In this document: piece by piece, positions 1-8,125 of the stretch
Layout of the letters: each line of letters starts with the position of its first letter
Position numbering within the stretch: position 1 is the first letter of the stretch
Program-made: the position numbers and the translations under genes
Notes under the pieces: model-generated
What the model was told of the DNA's origin: nothing
The model's input: only the letters and a program-made list of their open reading frames with translations
Databases searched by the model: none
Source: Sphingobacterium puteale
GTDB lineage: Bacteria; Bacteroidota; Bacteroidia; Sphingobacteriales; Sphingobacteriaceae
NCBI RefSeq assembly: GCF_003627955.1
Contig: NZ_RBWS01000002.1
Span: forward strand, 1 to 64,000
Direction: 5' to 3'
DNA length: 64,000 nucleotides

Positions 1-2
1 CA

Positions 3-80
3 GCGGAAAAATCTTACAAAGATCGGGATAACAGAACAAAAAATGGTGACCGAAATTATTCTGACCACCATTTTTTATAA
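3..80 (+). CDS. Possible 3' end of an upstream gene (partial)
   Basis: The window edge reads open in one frame (third base onward) to a TAA at 78-80. It would encode a short hydrophilic tail rich in Asp, Arg, Asn and Lys, resembling the basic tails of RNA-binding proteins. A second frame ends with TAA at 28-30, just ahead of the terminator, and is an alternative. No function can be assigned from so little sequence. Confidence 0.3.
   Translation, partial: AEKSYKDRDNRTKNGDRNYSDHHFL
38..76. terminator. Intrinsic terminator hairpin
   Basis: A perfect 11-bp inverted repeat (38-48 and 66-76) has an A-run on the left arm and a T-run on the right arm, so it could end transcription in both directions. 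It would serve the gene entering from the left on + and the helicase on -. The rest of 81-160 shows nothing else. Confidence 0.55.
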
Positions 81-160
81 CATTTACTGAATATCCCAAG
101 TTAGACACTATTTGGGGCATTTTTATGGGCTTCTATAAAAAATATGCTGTTGCGTAGTTT

Positions 161-1465
161 CTATGTTCTCCCGACTTTCACTTTTCGGCCCTTGACTTTC
201 TGTCCGTTTGCCGCATTGATGATCGCTAAAGCCAGTTTACGTTTGACAGCAACATAAGCAATTTTGTCTTTGACTTCGATAATTCCGATATCGTCTTTTT
301 CAATGCCATCCAGATTCAACAGAAAGCCAACGATGTCAATTTTGTTGACTTTATCCTTCCTTCCGGCGCTGACATAGAGTGTAGCGAAAGGCGAGTTTTC
401 GGGAAGTTCATAAAAGTCGGGGAATTCCTCCTCTGGCGTATCTTCCAAAATGTAGGGATAATTCTCTTCAGGTTTTAAGATGACATACACGTCGCCTTTT
501 GCCTGCATACGCGCTGTGCGTCCATTGCGGTGTGTAAAATCATCTTCTTTATGTGGAAGCTGATAGTGAATGATTGCATCCACTTCCGGAATATCCAATC
601 CCCGGGCGGCAAGGTCCGTCGTAATCAGAACATTGTTGGAGTGGTTTCTGAATTTTAGCAGCGCCAACTCTCTGTCCTGCTGCTCCAGGCCACCATGAAA
701 GGTATCATGAATGATATTACGATTATCCAACAGGTCGCTGATATGGTCGACAGCATCACGATGGTTGCAAAATATAATCATTTTTTTTGTGCCGATCTTG
801 CAGATAAGTTTTAAAAGCGCTTCCAGTTTCTTTTGACTGCTGGAAACTACTTTTTTTATCGTGATCCGCGGGATGTTGTTTGCATCTTTTAGGAAATCTA
901 CCGTAATGGGCTCCTGAATCTGCGTAAAAGCCGGAATGGTCTCCATTGTTGTCGCAGAGGTCAATATACGCGACTTAATTTTGGGCATGTGCCGAATGAT
1001 AAAATCCATTTGCTGTTGAAAGCCAAGCTCCAGGGACTTGTCAAATTCATCCAGTATTAAGGTATGGATTTGGGTCGGATCGAAATTCCCCTCTTCAAGA
1101 TGTTGTTTTATTCGACCAGGGGTGCCGATAAGAACAGATGGCGCATCTTTGAAGGCATTTTTTTCGATACGGGTGCTATGTCCACCATAAGCGCAGGTTA
1201 CTTTGTATCCCGTGGTCAGTTTGCGGATGACTTGTTCGATCTGTAAGGCGAGTTCACGGGTCGGGACTAAAACCAGCACCTGTACTTCACGGGCGATATC
1301 TTTTAGCTGTTGTAGTATTAGTAATGAAAAGGCTAAGGTTTTTCCTGATCCTGTAGGGGAGAGCAAAATGAAATCTTTGTCGTGTTGGTAGCTGGCCAAT
1401 ACCTTTTGTTGCATTTCATTCAGGGATGAAATACCGAATTTGTTTAAAATAGCTTCTAGCTGCAT
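161..1465 (-). CDS. dbpA: DEAD-box RNA helicase, DbpA-like
   Basis: This is a 434-residue ATP-dependent RNA helicase. It shows the Q motif (FGISSLNEMQQ), Walker A SPTGSGKT near residue 36, PTRELALQ, TPGR, motif II as ILDEFD (a variant of DEAD), SATT and HRNGRTARM. The last 65 or so residues look like the DbpA RNA-binding domain (VNKIDIVGFLLN to the basic KGRKVKVGRT end). In the family that domain binds 23S rRNA, so a role in large ribosomal subunit assembly is inferred. A TACTTTTG box ends 4 nt before the ATG, implying a leaderless mRNA. Confidence 0.9.
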   Translation of the reverse strand: MQLEAILNKFGISSLNEMQQKVLASYQHDKDFILLSPTGSGKTLAFSLLILQQLKDIAREVQVLVLVPTRELALQIEQVIRKLTTGYKVTCAYGGHSTRIEKNAFKDAPSVLIGTPGRIKQHLEEGNFDPTQIHTLILDEFDKSLELGFQQQMDFIIRHMPKIKSRILTSATTMETIPAFTQIQEPITVDFLKDANNIPRITIKKVVSSSQKKLEALLKLICKIGTKKMIIFCNHRDAVDHISDLLDNRNIIHDTFHGGLEQQDRELALLKFRNHSNNVLITTDLAARGLDIPEVDAIIHYQLPHKEDDFTHRNGRTARMQAKGDVYVILKPEENYPYILEDTPEEEFPDFYELPENSPFATLYVSAGRKDKVNKIDIVGFLLNLDGIEKDDIGIIEVKDKIAYVAVKRKLALAIINAANGQKVKGRKVKVGRT

Positions 1466-1469
1466 GGCA

Positions 1470-1477
1470 CAAAAGTA
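1470..1477 (-). promoter_or_regulatory. -7 promoter box of the helicase gene
   Basis: On the minus strand TACTTTTG matches the Bacteroidota -7 consensus TAnnTTTG and is followed by 4 nt and then the ATG. Transcription would start at or next to the A of the start codon. No clear -33 TTTG is seen. Confidence 0.55.
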
Positions 1478-1490
1478 CTAATTAAAACGA

Positions 1491-1525
1491 AAAGGTAACC
1501 CATCTCTTTCAGAGGGATTACCTTT
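1491..1525 (-). terminator. Intrinsic terminator after asnA
   Basis: The arms 1491-1501 and 1514-1525 pair with one bulged base. On the minus strand the stem is followed by a T-rich run. It separates asnA from the helicase promoter. Confidence 0.5.
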
Positions 1526-1603
1526 GTCGAATTTTTATATTGGACTTTATGGCAAAAAGAAGCTTTTTAATGATCCAATGTATTATACTTTATTGGTATT
1601 GTT

Positions 1604-2650
1604 TTAAAGTATATCAATACCTTCTTCGCGTAAAGCCTGTTTTTTATCCTCTTCCCAGATACTGACCTGTACTTCGCCGATGTGTTGCTTTTTAAGCATA
1701 AACATACAGACACGTGACTGGCCGATACCACCGCCAATAGATTCGGGTAATTCATCGTTAAGCAGCATGCTATGAAACGTTAGCTTAGACTTTTCGCTGC
1801 AATTTCTGATTTCCATCTGATGAGCTAATGCTTTTTTATCGACACGGATACCCATGGATGAAAGCTCGAATGCAGAATTTAGAATGGGGTTCCAAACAAG
1901 GATATCGCCATTTAAACCCTTGTATCCTGCCTCGTTGGTGGTACTCCAGTCGTCGTAGTCTGCCGCCCGGCCATCATGTGCTACTCCATTGCTCAGGGCA
2001 CCACCAATACCGTACAGAAATACTGCACCGTATTCTTTTGTGATGGCGTTTTCTCGTTCTTTGGTACTTAAATCTGGGTATTTTTGCAATAATTCCTCCG
2101 AAGAGATAAATGTAATAGTCTCCGGAAGAATCGCTTTGATCTTTGGGTATTTACGCTCCACCTGTAATTCTGTTAATCGAAGTGATTCATATATTTGGAG
2201 TACAGTATCCTTCAGAAGAATCAAATTACGCTGATCTTTTCCAATGACTTTTTCCCAGTCCCATTGATCCACATAAATGGAATGTATAGGGGTGTAATCC
2301 TCGTCTGGACGAAGGGCTTTCATATCGGTGACAATACCCTCACCCGGTAACATTTCAAGCTCTTTTAAGCGTACTCTTTTCCATTTTGCCAATGAATGAA
2401 CCACGACTGCCCGTTTTTCATTTAAAGATTTGATCGGGAAGGAAACAGGGCGCTCGATGCCGTTCAAATCATCGTTTAATCCTGTGCCATCCAGAACTAC
2501 CAATGGCGATGAAATTGGAATCAGATTTAACTTGTTTTTTAATTCTTGGACAAATGTATCTTTAACGAAGCTGATAGCAACTTCGGTATTTAAAAGTTTT
2601 CTTCCCTCCATATGAGTCAATTGAAAAGCCATGTACGGATCGTTGTACAT
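1604..2650 (-). CDS. asnA: Aspartate-ammonia ligase
   Basis: This 348-residue protein is of the AsnA type, a cytoplasmic class II synthetase-fold enzyme that makes asparagine from aspartate, ATP and ammonia. Recognisable segments are the N-terminal FVKDTFVQELKNKLNL, VVLDGTGLNDDLNGIERP, VDQWDWEKVI, the DDWSTTNEAGYKGLNGDI loop and ESIGGGIGQSR near the C-terminus. Length is close to the usual 330-350. It stands alone between a terminator and a long promoter region. The ATG at 2650 is supported by a -7 box about 41 nt upstream. Confidence 0.93.
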   Translation of the reverse strand: MYNDPYMAFQLTHMEGRKLLNTEVAISFVKDTFVQELKNKLNLIPISSPLVVLDGTGLNDDLNGIERPVSFPIKSLNEKRAVVVHSLAKWKRVRLKELEMLPGEGIVTDMKALRPDEDYTPIHSIYVDQWDWEKVIGKDQRNLILLKDTVLQIYESLRLTELQVERKYPKIKAILPETITFISSEELLQKYPDLSTKERENAITKEYGAVFLYGIGGALSNGVAHDGRAADYDDWSTTNEAGYKGLNGDILVWNPILNSAFELSSMGIRVDKKALAHQMEIRNCSEKSKLTFHSMLLNDELPESIGGGIGQSRVCMFMLKKQHIGEVQVSIWEEDKKQALREEGIDIL

Positions 2651-2691
2651 CGCATCATTTTTCTTATTCAGTTATTTGCTACAAAAATATG

Positions 2692-2699
2692 AAAATATC
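2692..2699 (-). promoter_or_regulatory. -7 promoter box of asnA
   Basis: The minus strand reads TATTTTTG, a full match to TAnnTTTG, 41 nt ahead of the asnA ATG. No convincing -33 element is visible. The remainder of the gap to 2846 is AT-rich without other features. Confidence 0.45.
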
Positions 2700-2845
2700 A
2701 TTTGGTAATATGTTTTGTTGTTATTTTTGATATTTATCCATTAAAATGTTGAAAAAATATAAATATTACAAGAAAAAGTGAATAGGTCAATATGTAATTA
2801 TAAAACTATTAATTTGTCGGTGCAACTAAACTCGCCCGACCTCAT

Positions 2846-2880
2846 AAAAAAAGCCCTGAAATAATTCTCAGGGCTTTTTT
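2846..2880 (-). terminator. Intrinsic terminator after iscA
   Basis: A GC-rich stem (core AGCCCTGA/TCAGGGCT) has an A-run on one side and a T-run on the other. It lies 22 nt past the iscA stop on the minus strand. Confidence 0.8.
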
Positions 2881-2901
2881 GTTCTATTGAATGGGATGCG
2901 T

Positions 2902-3228
2902 TTATACCGAGAAACTCTCACCGCAGGCGCAAGTACGGCTTGCATTAGGATTATGAAATTCAAATCCTTTTCCGTTCAGCCCATCGGAATAATCAAGTTC
3001 GGTTCCTGCTAAATAGAGAAATGATTTGATATCCAAACAGATTTTTACCCCCTTATCTTCGAAAAACTGATCTCCCTTTTTTTCCTCATTATCGAAATTC
3101 AGTTTATAGCTTAAGCCTGAGCAACCACCACTTTCTACAGCAACACGCACAAAGTAATTGCTGTCATATTGCTCATCCTTCATGATTTCCTCGATACGAG
3201 TTTTTGCTTTATCAGTAACTGTAATCAT
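2902..3228 (-). CDS. iscA: HesB/IscA/SufA family Fe-S assembly protein
   Basis: This 108-residue A-type carrier has the family's three cysteines: one in GGCSGLSYKL and two in the C-terminal RTCACGES (C-x-C). A-type proteins hold and pass on iron or Fe-S clusters. It lies downstream of a cysteine desulfurase gene, the sulfur donor of the same pathway. An 80-nt gap holding its own promoter and a perfect inverted repeat separates them. Which target it serves cannot be told from the sequence. Confidence 0.92.
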   Translation of the reverse strand: MITVTDKAKTRIEEIMKDEQYDSNYFVRVAVESGGCSGLSYKLNFDNEEKKGDQFFEDKGVKICLDIKSFLYLAGTELDYSDGLNGKGFEFHNPNASRTCACGESFSV

Positions 3229-3231
3229 AGT

Positions 3232-3258
3232 TGTATCTTTGTCTACAACAAAGATACA
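3232..3258. promoter_or_regulatory. Perfect inverted repeat over the iscA promoter (candidate operator)
   Basis: An 11-bp perfect inverted repeat (3232-3242 and 3248-3258, 5-nt spacer) contains TATCTTTG, a full TAnnTTTG box, on both strands. The minus-strand copy (3249-3256) sits 20 nt before the iscA ATG. The absence of a T-run argues against a terminator, so it may be a regulator site. Confidence 0.45.
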
Positions 3259-3308
3259 TACAATCTCGCTATATTTCGTCTGTTCTTAAGTTTTTAGAAT
3301 GTCATAAA

Positions 3309-4493
3309 TTAGCTGATCAAACCAGCCTTAAAAAGTTGCCATATCGGCGATTGATCCCTTATTTTTTGTACAGCCTCTTTGATCAGTTGCGCGCATTGTA
3401 GGATTTCTTCACGCGTAGTCAATATGCTTAGGCTAAATCTGATCGCAGCAAGTGCATCTTCTTTGGATATGCCCATAGCCAGCAGTACATGTGAAGGTTC
3501 CCTTGATCCGGTGACGCAGGCGGAGCCGGAGGATAAGGCTAAAGTAGGACATGCGGTCATGATCTCGCTGGCAAGAACATGTTTGAAACTGATGTAGCTT
3601 GTCGTCGGTAGACGGGAAGTATTTTGCCCATGTATACTAATTTCGGGAATATCAGCCAGTTCAGCTTCCAATAGATCCCGATAGGCTTGAACGTTTGTAT
3701 AGGCTTGAGGGTTTAGCATCGAGATCGCCTTTCCAAAGCCGACGATGGCCGGAACATTGTAGGTGCCGCCCCGAAAGCCATTCTCCTGGCCACCACCTAA
3801 AATTAGTGGAGTAAGCTGAATGGGCTTTGATTTGCGTCGGATATAAAGTGCACCAACTCCCTTTGGACCGTGAATTTTATGTGCACTCAGACATAAAAGA
3901 TCGATAGGAAGCTCTTGCAGGTCGATCGTAACTTTTCCGATGGCTTGTGTGGCGTCACAAAAAAATAGAATGTCTTCTTCTTGACAGATAGCTGCCACCT
4001 CTTCCATTTCAGTCAGTACGCCAGTCTCATTATTCGCTGCCATCAGGCAAATTAATATGGTTTTAGTGGTAATAGCATTTTTAAGATCATCCAAGGCGAT
4101 ACGCCCCTGGCTGTCAACAGGAAGATAAGTGATTTGTGCGCCCTGTTTAGTCAGCTGTTCACAGCAGCTTAATACTGCTTTATGTTCCGTAGCAGCGGTA
4201 ATGATATGGTTACCTTGTGATCGGTATTTGTCAAATACACCCTGCAATACGGTATTAATGCTTTCTGTAGCTCCGGAATTGAAAAAAACTTCCTTTGGCG
4301 TACAATTTAAAGCCTCGGCAACCTGTTTTCTACTCAGTTGAACAGCTGCATTGGCGGCTCTACCCATCTGGTGGTAAACACTGGACGCATTAGCATAATT
4401 TTGGATGAAATAAGGGGTCATCTCCTGCCATACTTCATCCAAAATCCGGGTGGTTGCATTATTGTCCAAATATATGGTATCCTTCATCAGCAT
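3309..4493 (-). CDS. Cysteine desulfurase (NifS/IscS family)
   Basis: This 394-residue PLP enzyme takes sulfur from cysteine for Fe-S clusters and other thio-cofactors. It starts with the typical IYLDNNATT. The PLP lysine lies in SAHKIHGPKG and the catalytic cysteine in the SSGSAC loop of the C-terminal third. Methionines at 4493 and 4487 are both possible starts. It follows a DUF983 gene by 20 nt and precedes iscA. No IscU or SufBCD gene is in the window. Confidence 0.92.
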   Translation of the reverse strand: MLMKDTIYLDNNATTRILDEVWQEMTPYFIQNYANASSVYHQMGRAANAAVQLSRKQVAEALNCTPKEVFFNSGATESINTVLQGVFDKYRSQGNHIITAATEHKAVLSCCEQLTKQGAQITYLPVDSQGRIALDDLKNAITTKTILICLMAANNETGVLTEMEEVAAICQEEDILFFCDATQAIGKVTIDLQELPIDLLCLSAHKIHGPKGVGALYIRRKSKPIQLTPLILGGGQENGFRGGTYNVPAIVGFGKAISMLNPQAYTNVQAYRDLLEAELADIPEISIHGQNTSRLPTTSYISFKHVLASEIMTACPTLALSSGSACVTGSREPSHVLLAMGISKEDALAAIRFSLSILTTREEILQCAQLIKEAVQKIRDQSPIWQLFKAGLIS

Positions 4494-4513
4494 AAAGATA
4501 AGGATAATGGCGT

Positions 4514-4939
4514 TTATGCCGAAGCTTTCACATCAACTTCCTTCTTTTTGACATTGGGATCATAGCGTAGCCCCGGTGTGAGCCAGTACATCAAAATGAT
4601 GCGTGAATATCGGTAGTTGAAGGGAGACATCAACACAACACTTAATATAGCGACAGTCGCATAAAGAATGAAGGATGAGTCATTACCCGTGAGGATGTAA
4701 GTTGCCATACAGGCTGTGACCATTTCTGCGATGGCAAAAGCATAGGTGACATACATGGCGCCATAAAAATATCCAGGTTCGCGCTCGTAACGCAGACCAC
4801 AGTATTCACAATGACTGTTCATCTTTTGGACCTTCAGGCCATAGGCAGGACCTTGATAGACATGACCGACTCTGCATCTTGGGCATTTTGCCTGCCATGC
4901 GGCTTTGAATTCGGATAATTCGTATTTAACTTCTTCCAT
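4514..4939 (-). CDS. DUF983 membrane protein with zinc ribbon
   Basis: This 141-residue protein begins with a cytoplasmic-type zinc ribbon (CPRCRVGH ... CEYCGLRYEREPGYFYGAMY, which is the DUF983 signature) followed by two hydrophobic segments (about 65-85 and 90-110). The family is common in Bacteroidota and has no established function. The gene lies 2 nt after the AraC regulator and 20 nt before the cysteine desulfurase, so these genes are probably cotranscribed. Confidence 0.88.
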   Translation of the reverse strand: MEEVKYELSEFKAAWQAKCPRCRVGHVYQGPAYGLKVQKMNSHCEYCGLRYEREPGYFYGAMYVTYAFAIAEMVTACMATYILTGNDSSFILYATVAILSVVLMSPFNYRYSRIILMYWLTPGLRYDPNVKKKEVDVKASA

Positions 4940-4941
4940 AG

Positions 4942-5808
4942 TTATAGTTGTTTTCTGAACTCCTCGGGTGTGAGATCAGTGGATTTTTTAAAAAATTTGG
5001 TGAAATAAGAGTTGTCCTTAAACTGCAATTCATTTGCAATTTCAGTAATATTTAAATTTCGATTGATTAATAGCCGTTTTGCTTCCAGGACAATTCGGTT
5101 GCGGATGATCTCACCCGCAGACTGACCGATATAGGATTTACAGATCGCGTTCAGATGATTTGGCGTGATAAATAGTTGATCCGCATATACACTTGGTAAT
5201 TTGGTGGATTTAAACTGTTGTTCCACCAATTGCTGAAAACTATTGAATATTTTATGATTATAGGGGTTGCTTCCATCTTTTTGTTCTTTCTCTGAAGAGA
5301 TGGAAACATATAGTAAAAATTGCAATAGTAATGTGCGGATATAATCTTCGGATAAACCCTCGGATTTCGCGGACAAGATTTTGTCCAGGATATCCGTGGC
5401 CTGCGAACGGCAATTTTCTTTCAGTTCAAAAATCAAGTGCTCAATTTTACCCTGTAAAAAACTGAAACGTTCCAGATAGTCCGTGCGTAATAAAAAGGAC
5501 TGGAAATAGTCCACTGAGAAATTAACCACATAGCCTTCCTCATCACCAGCAAAATTCCAGGTATGCACCTGACCGGGGGCCATGAAGTAGATCTGAAAGG
5601 GAGTAATTTTATAATGATTAAAATCAATGATATGATCACCCGAACCTTTGGTAAATAATACAAAATGATAAAAATTGTGTTTGTGGGGAAACACCATATC
5701 AGCATGCTTGATAACGTAATCACTTAAGTCATCGATGTGGATAGTTGTTTTATTGTTGAGGTCGATGCTACAACTATCTATGATGGGAATGGTGTTTTTT
5801 CTATTCAT
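4942..5808 (-). CDS. AraC family transcriptional regulator
   Basis: This 288-residue regulator has an N-terminal cupin-like sensing region (FPHKHNFYHFVLFTKGSGDHIIDF, then MAPGQVHTWNF) and a C-terminal double helix-turn-helix (LFITPNHLNAICKSYIGQSAGEIIRNRI and NITEIANELQFKDNSYFTKFFKK). It heads a minus-strand run with DUF983 and cysteine desulfurase, but its target and ligand are unknown. TAAATTTG ends 4 nt before the ATG, suggesting a leaderless transcript. Confidence 0.9.
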   Translation of the reverse strand: MNRKNTIPIIDSCSIDLNNKTTIHIDDLSDYVIKHADMVFPHKHNFYHFVLFTKGSGDHIIDFNHYKITPFQIYFMAPGQVHTWNFAGDEEGYVVNFSVDYFQSFLLRTDYLERFSFLQGKIEHLIFELKENCRSQATDILDKILSAKSEGLSEDYIRTLLLQFLLYVSISSEKEQKDGSNPYNHKIFNSFQQLVEQQFKSTKLPSVYADQLFITPNHLNAICKSYIGQSAGEIIRNRIVLEAKRLLINRNLNITEIANELQFKDNSYFTKFFKKSTDLTPEEFRKQL

Positions 5809-5812
5809 ATTA

Positions 5813-5820
5813 CAAATTTA
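5813..5820 (-). promoter_or_regulatory. -7 promoter box of the AraC gene
   Basis: The minus strand reads TAAATTTG, then TAAT, then the ATG. The 4-nt gap puts the expected transcription start at the start codon. No clear -33 box is seen. Confidence 0.55.
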
Positions 5821-5896
5821 GCCTTTAATTTCTTTTTCTAGTGGTGTTAATATTATGTTTTGTGGTATTTTTCAATGATTTTTATATTTTGAATGG

Positions 5897-5904
5897 TAAG
5901 TTTG
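5897..5904 (+). promoter_or_regulatory. -7 promoter box of the MscS gene
   Basis: TAAGTTTG matches TAnnTTTG. It lies inside the longest possible reading frame of the channel gene, so the true start must be downstream, which favours the ATG at 5956 over 5893. Confidence 0.45.
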
Positions 5905-5955
5905 TATGTTGGAACAATCCTTGTTTCAAGGAGCATGGAAATATATTTAATAAAC

Positions 5956-6822
5956 ATGGAAAGTAATTTAAATAGTCTAGGGACTAGATTTGGACGATTG
6001 ACCGATATCGTCATTGATTCAATACCGGGTATTATAGGTGGTATTATTTTATTGATTATTGGTAAATATGTTATAGCTTTGGTCAACCGATTATTGCACA
6101 AGCGTTTCGAGAAAAGAAACGTCGACCCTTCAATCCGAGCATTTATCTCCAGTATCGTCAAGATTGTGATGTGGGTGATGTTGCTATTGACCGTTGCGAG
6201 TCAGGTTGGTATACAGACCACCTCTTTCATTGCGGCATTGTCTGCTTTTGGTTTGGCTGTAGGTATGGCACTACAGGGAAGTCTAAGTAACTTTGCCGGT
6301 GGTGTACTGATCCTGATGTTTAGGCCTTTCGAAGTGGGGGATTACATCTCGAGTGCCAATGGTACCGCGGGAACAGTGGAGCGAATTGATATTTTATATT
6401 CTACATTAATCGGTGACGATGGTGTCCGGATTTTTAGCCCCAATGGTCCATTGGCCAATTCGGTGATCAAAAACTATACGAAAATTGTTCAACGGATGTT
6501 TGAATATACGGTGAGTATATCCTACGACAAGAATATAAAAGATGCAAAGGATATTATCCTTAGAGTGCTTCGCTCAAATGAGACTGTTTTGACTAGCCCC
6601 GAACCCACAGTATTTGTGAAGGAATTGGGAACCAGTTCAATAGTGTTGACCGTAAGAGCATGGACTAGGCGCGAAGATTATTGGCCGGCACGCAATTCAA
6701 TGCAGGAAAAAATTATGTTGGAACTGGAGCGCAACGACTTGAGTGTAGCGCCTAATCCAACACAGATTAGCATTATTTCCAATGCGAGCGACCAGGGCAA
6801 ACAAGTCAACACAGATGGTTAA
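5956..6822 (+). CDS. Small-conductance mechanosensitive channel, MscS family
   Basis: This protein of about 288 residues has three hydrophobic segments. The third (FIAALSAFGLAVGMALQGSLSNFAGG, starting near residue 95) is the Ala/Gly-packed pore helix of MscS. The soluble beta and C-terminal domains follow (RPFEVGDYI, SPNGPLANSVIKNY). It should open under membrane tension during hypo-osmotic shock. The frame is open from 5893, but a -7 box at 5897-5904 supports the later ATG; 5935 is also possible. Confidence 0.9.
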   Translation: MESNLNSLGTRFGRLTDIVIDSIPGIIGGIILLIIGKYVIALVNRLLHKRFEKRNVDPSIRAFISSIVKIVMWVMLLLTVASQVGIQTTSFIAALSAFGLAVGMALQGSLSNFAGGVLILMFRPFEVGDYISSANGTAGTVERIDILYSTLIGDDGVRIFSPNGPLANSVIKNYTKIVQRMFEYTVSISYDKNIKDAKDIILRVLRSNETVLTSPEPTVFVKELGTSSIVLTVRAWTRREDYWPARNSMQEKIMLELERNDLSVAPNPTQISIISNASDQGKQVNTDG

Positions 6823-6848
6823 TCATCTGCCAGGGCTCGGATAAGAAT

Positions 6849-6888
6849 AAAGTACCGGTAGGCTATTATGGCCTGCTGGTACTTTTTT
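6849..6888 (+). terminator. Intrinsic terminator after the MscS gene
   Basis: Arms 6849-6864 and 6870-6884 pair with two G-U pairs and are followed by six T. A second perfect 9-bp hairpin without T-run (6904-6912 and 6917-6925) lies between it and the next, convergent gene. Confidence 0.65.
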
Positions 6889-6967
6889 AGTTTAAGCGGA
6901 TCCTTCTTCCCATATTTGGGAAGAATTGCTTTATTTAGTTTGTTCAGGAACTGAAAGAGATGTCGTT

Positions 6968-7942
6968 TCATGTATAGACTTCTGGATTGATAATTTGTGG
7001 CATCTTTTCACCTTTGATTGCTGCCAATAAATTGCTTGCTGCCATTAGCGCCATATTGTCTCTGGTTTCCACAGTTGCGGATCCGATATGCGGTAAAATG
7101 CAGACATTTTCAAGATTTAGCAGTGGGTTGTCCGCTGCCATGGGTTCGGGGTTTGTCACATCGAGCCCGGCTCCCCATAATTCCCCTAGGCGTAAAGCGC
7201 TGGCAAGATCGTCCTCTTGTACTAATCCGCCACGAGCTGTGTTGATCAGAATCGCCGAGTTTTTCATGCGCTTAAATGTATCCAGATTAAACCGATTGGA
7301 CGTCTCTGAAGTGAGTGCCGCATGAATGGAAAGTACATCACTTTGGGTTAGTAGGTCATCAAAGTTGACATATCTCGCCCCTAGGATTCGTTCGGCTTCC
7401 AGGTTCCGCCCACGGTTATAATAGATGATTTCCATGTTATATGCAGCTCTTGCTTTTCGGGCAAATTCGAAACCAATCCTTCCGAGGCCATAAATACCTA
7501 ATGTTTTATTGTTGAGCTCTATGCCCAGATGTGCTGTAGGGTCGAAGCCTTTCCATTGCCCCTGTAAAATCTGCTTGTGATTGAAGAAAGCTTTCCTGGA
7601 AACGGCCAGCATCAATAGGAAAGCAACATCAGCCGTTGCGCCGGAAAGTACACCCGGTGTATTGCTCACTGGGATACCATATTTCGTCGCAGCAGGGATG
7701 TCAACATTATCATGACCAACGCTCATCAGGGAGAGCGCTTTAAGATTGGGGCAGTTTTCGAAAAATTCTTCGTCAAACTTTTGCATGCCACCGTTCAGTA
7801 TATAATCGGCCTGTTGTCCCGCTTGGATAAGATCGGTAGGAGATAGTGGGGTGGAAGAGTCATGTATCGCTACCTCATGTCCGGCAGCCGTTAACAGATC
7901 AATACCTTTTTGTGGGATTCGTTTCGTGATAAATATCTTCAT
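6968..7942 (-). CDS. D-2-hydroxyacid dehydrogenase (glyoxylate/hydroxypyruvate reductase type)
   Basis: This 324-residue NAD(P)-dependent dehydrogenase has the dinucleotide-binding GIYGLGRIGFEFA near residue 150, the catalytic arginine region INTARGGLVQEDDL, the glutamate in VTNPEPM and the histidine in LPHIGSATVETR. The N-terminal VGHDNVDIPAATKYGIPVSNTPGVLS is typical of GyaR/GhrB-like enzymes. It reduces 2-oxoacids such as glyoxylate to hydroxyacids; the exact substrate is not evident. It is monocistronic, convergent with the channel gene. Confidence 0.88.
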   Translation of the reverse strand: MKIFITKRIPQKGIDLLTAAGHEVAIHDSSTPLSPTDLIQAGQQADYILNGGMQKFDEEFFENCPNLKALSLMSVGHDNVDIPAATKYGIPVSNTPGVLSGATADVAFLLMLAVSRKAFFNHKQILQGQWKGFDPTAHLGIELNNKTLGIYGLGRIGFEFARKARAAYNMEIIYYNRGRNLEAERILGARYVNFDDLLTQSDVLSIHAALTSETSNRFNLDTFKRMKNSAILINTARGGLVQEDDLASALRLGELWGAGLDVTNPEPMAADNPLLNLENVCILPHIGSATVETRDNMALMAASNLLAAIKGEKMPQIINPEVYT

Positions 7943-8071
7943 GTAAATGTTATGCTATCGTGGAGCCTGTTGTATAATAAAATGATGAGCAGCCGATTTA
8001 TTCGGACTGTTGATCAAAGTTAATGCTTAACAGTTTGTGTAACAATAAAAATTAACCGTTTTTATTATAAC

Positions 8072-8102
8072 AAAAAAAGCTATACCGTTGTTTCGATATA
8101 GC
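8072..8102 (-). terminator. Intrinsic terminator after the serine hydrolase gene
   Basis: Arms 8079-8086 and 8095-8102 form an 8-bp stem with one mismatch. On the minus strand it is followed by seven T, 24 nt past the stop codon. Confidence 0.7.
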
Positions 8103-8125
8103 CCTGCTAATAATATTTTGCTTTT

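Noticed and set aside
5893..5955. Earlier start of the MscS channel at 5893
   Set aside because: A TAAGTTTG box overlaps these codons, and the extra residues have no counterpart in the family.
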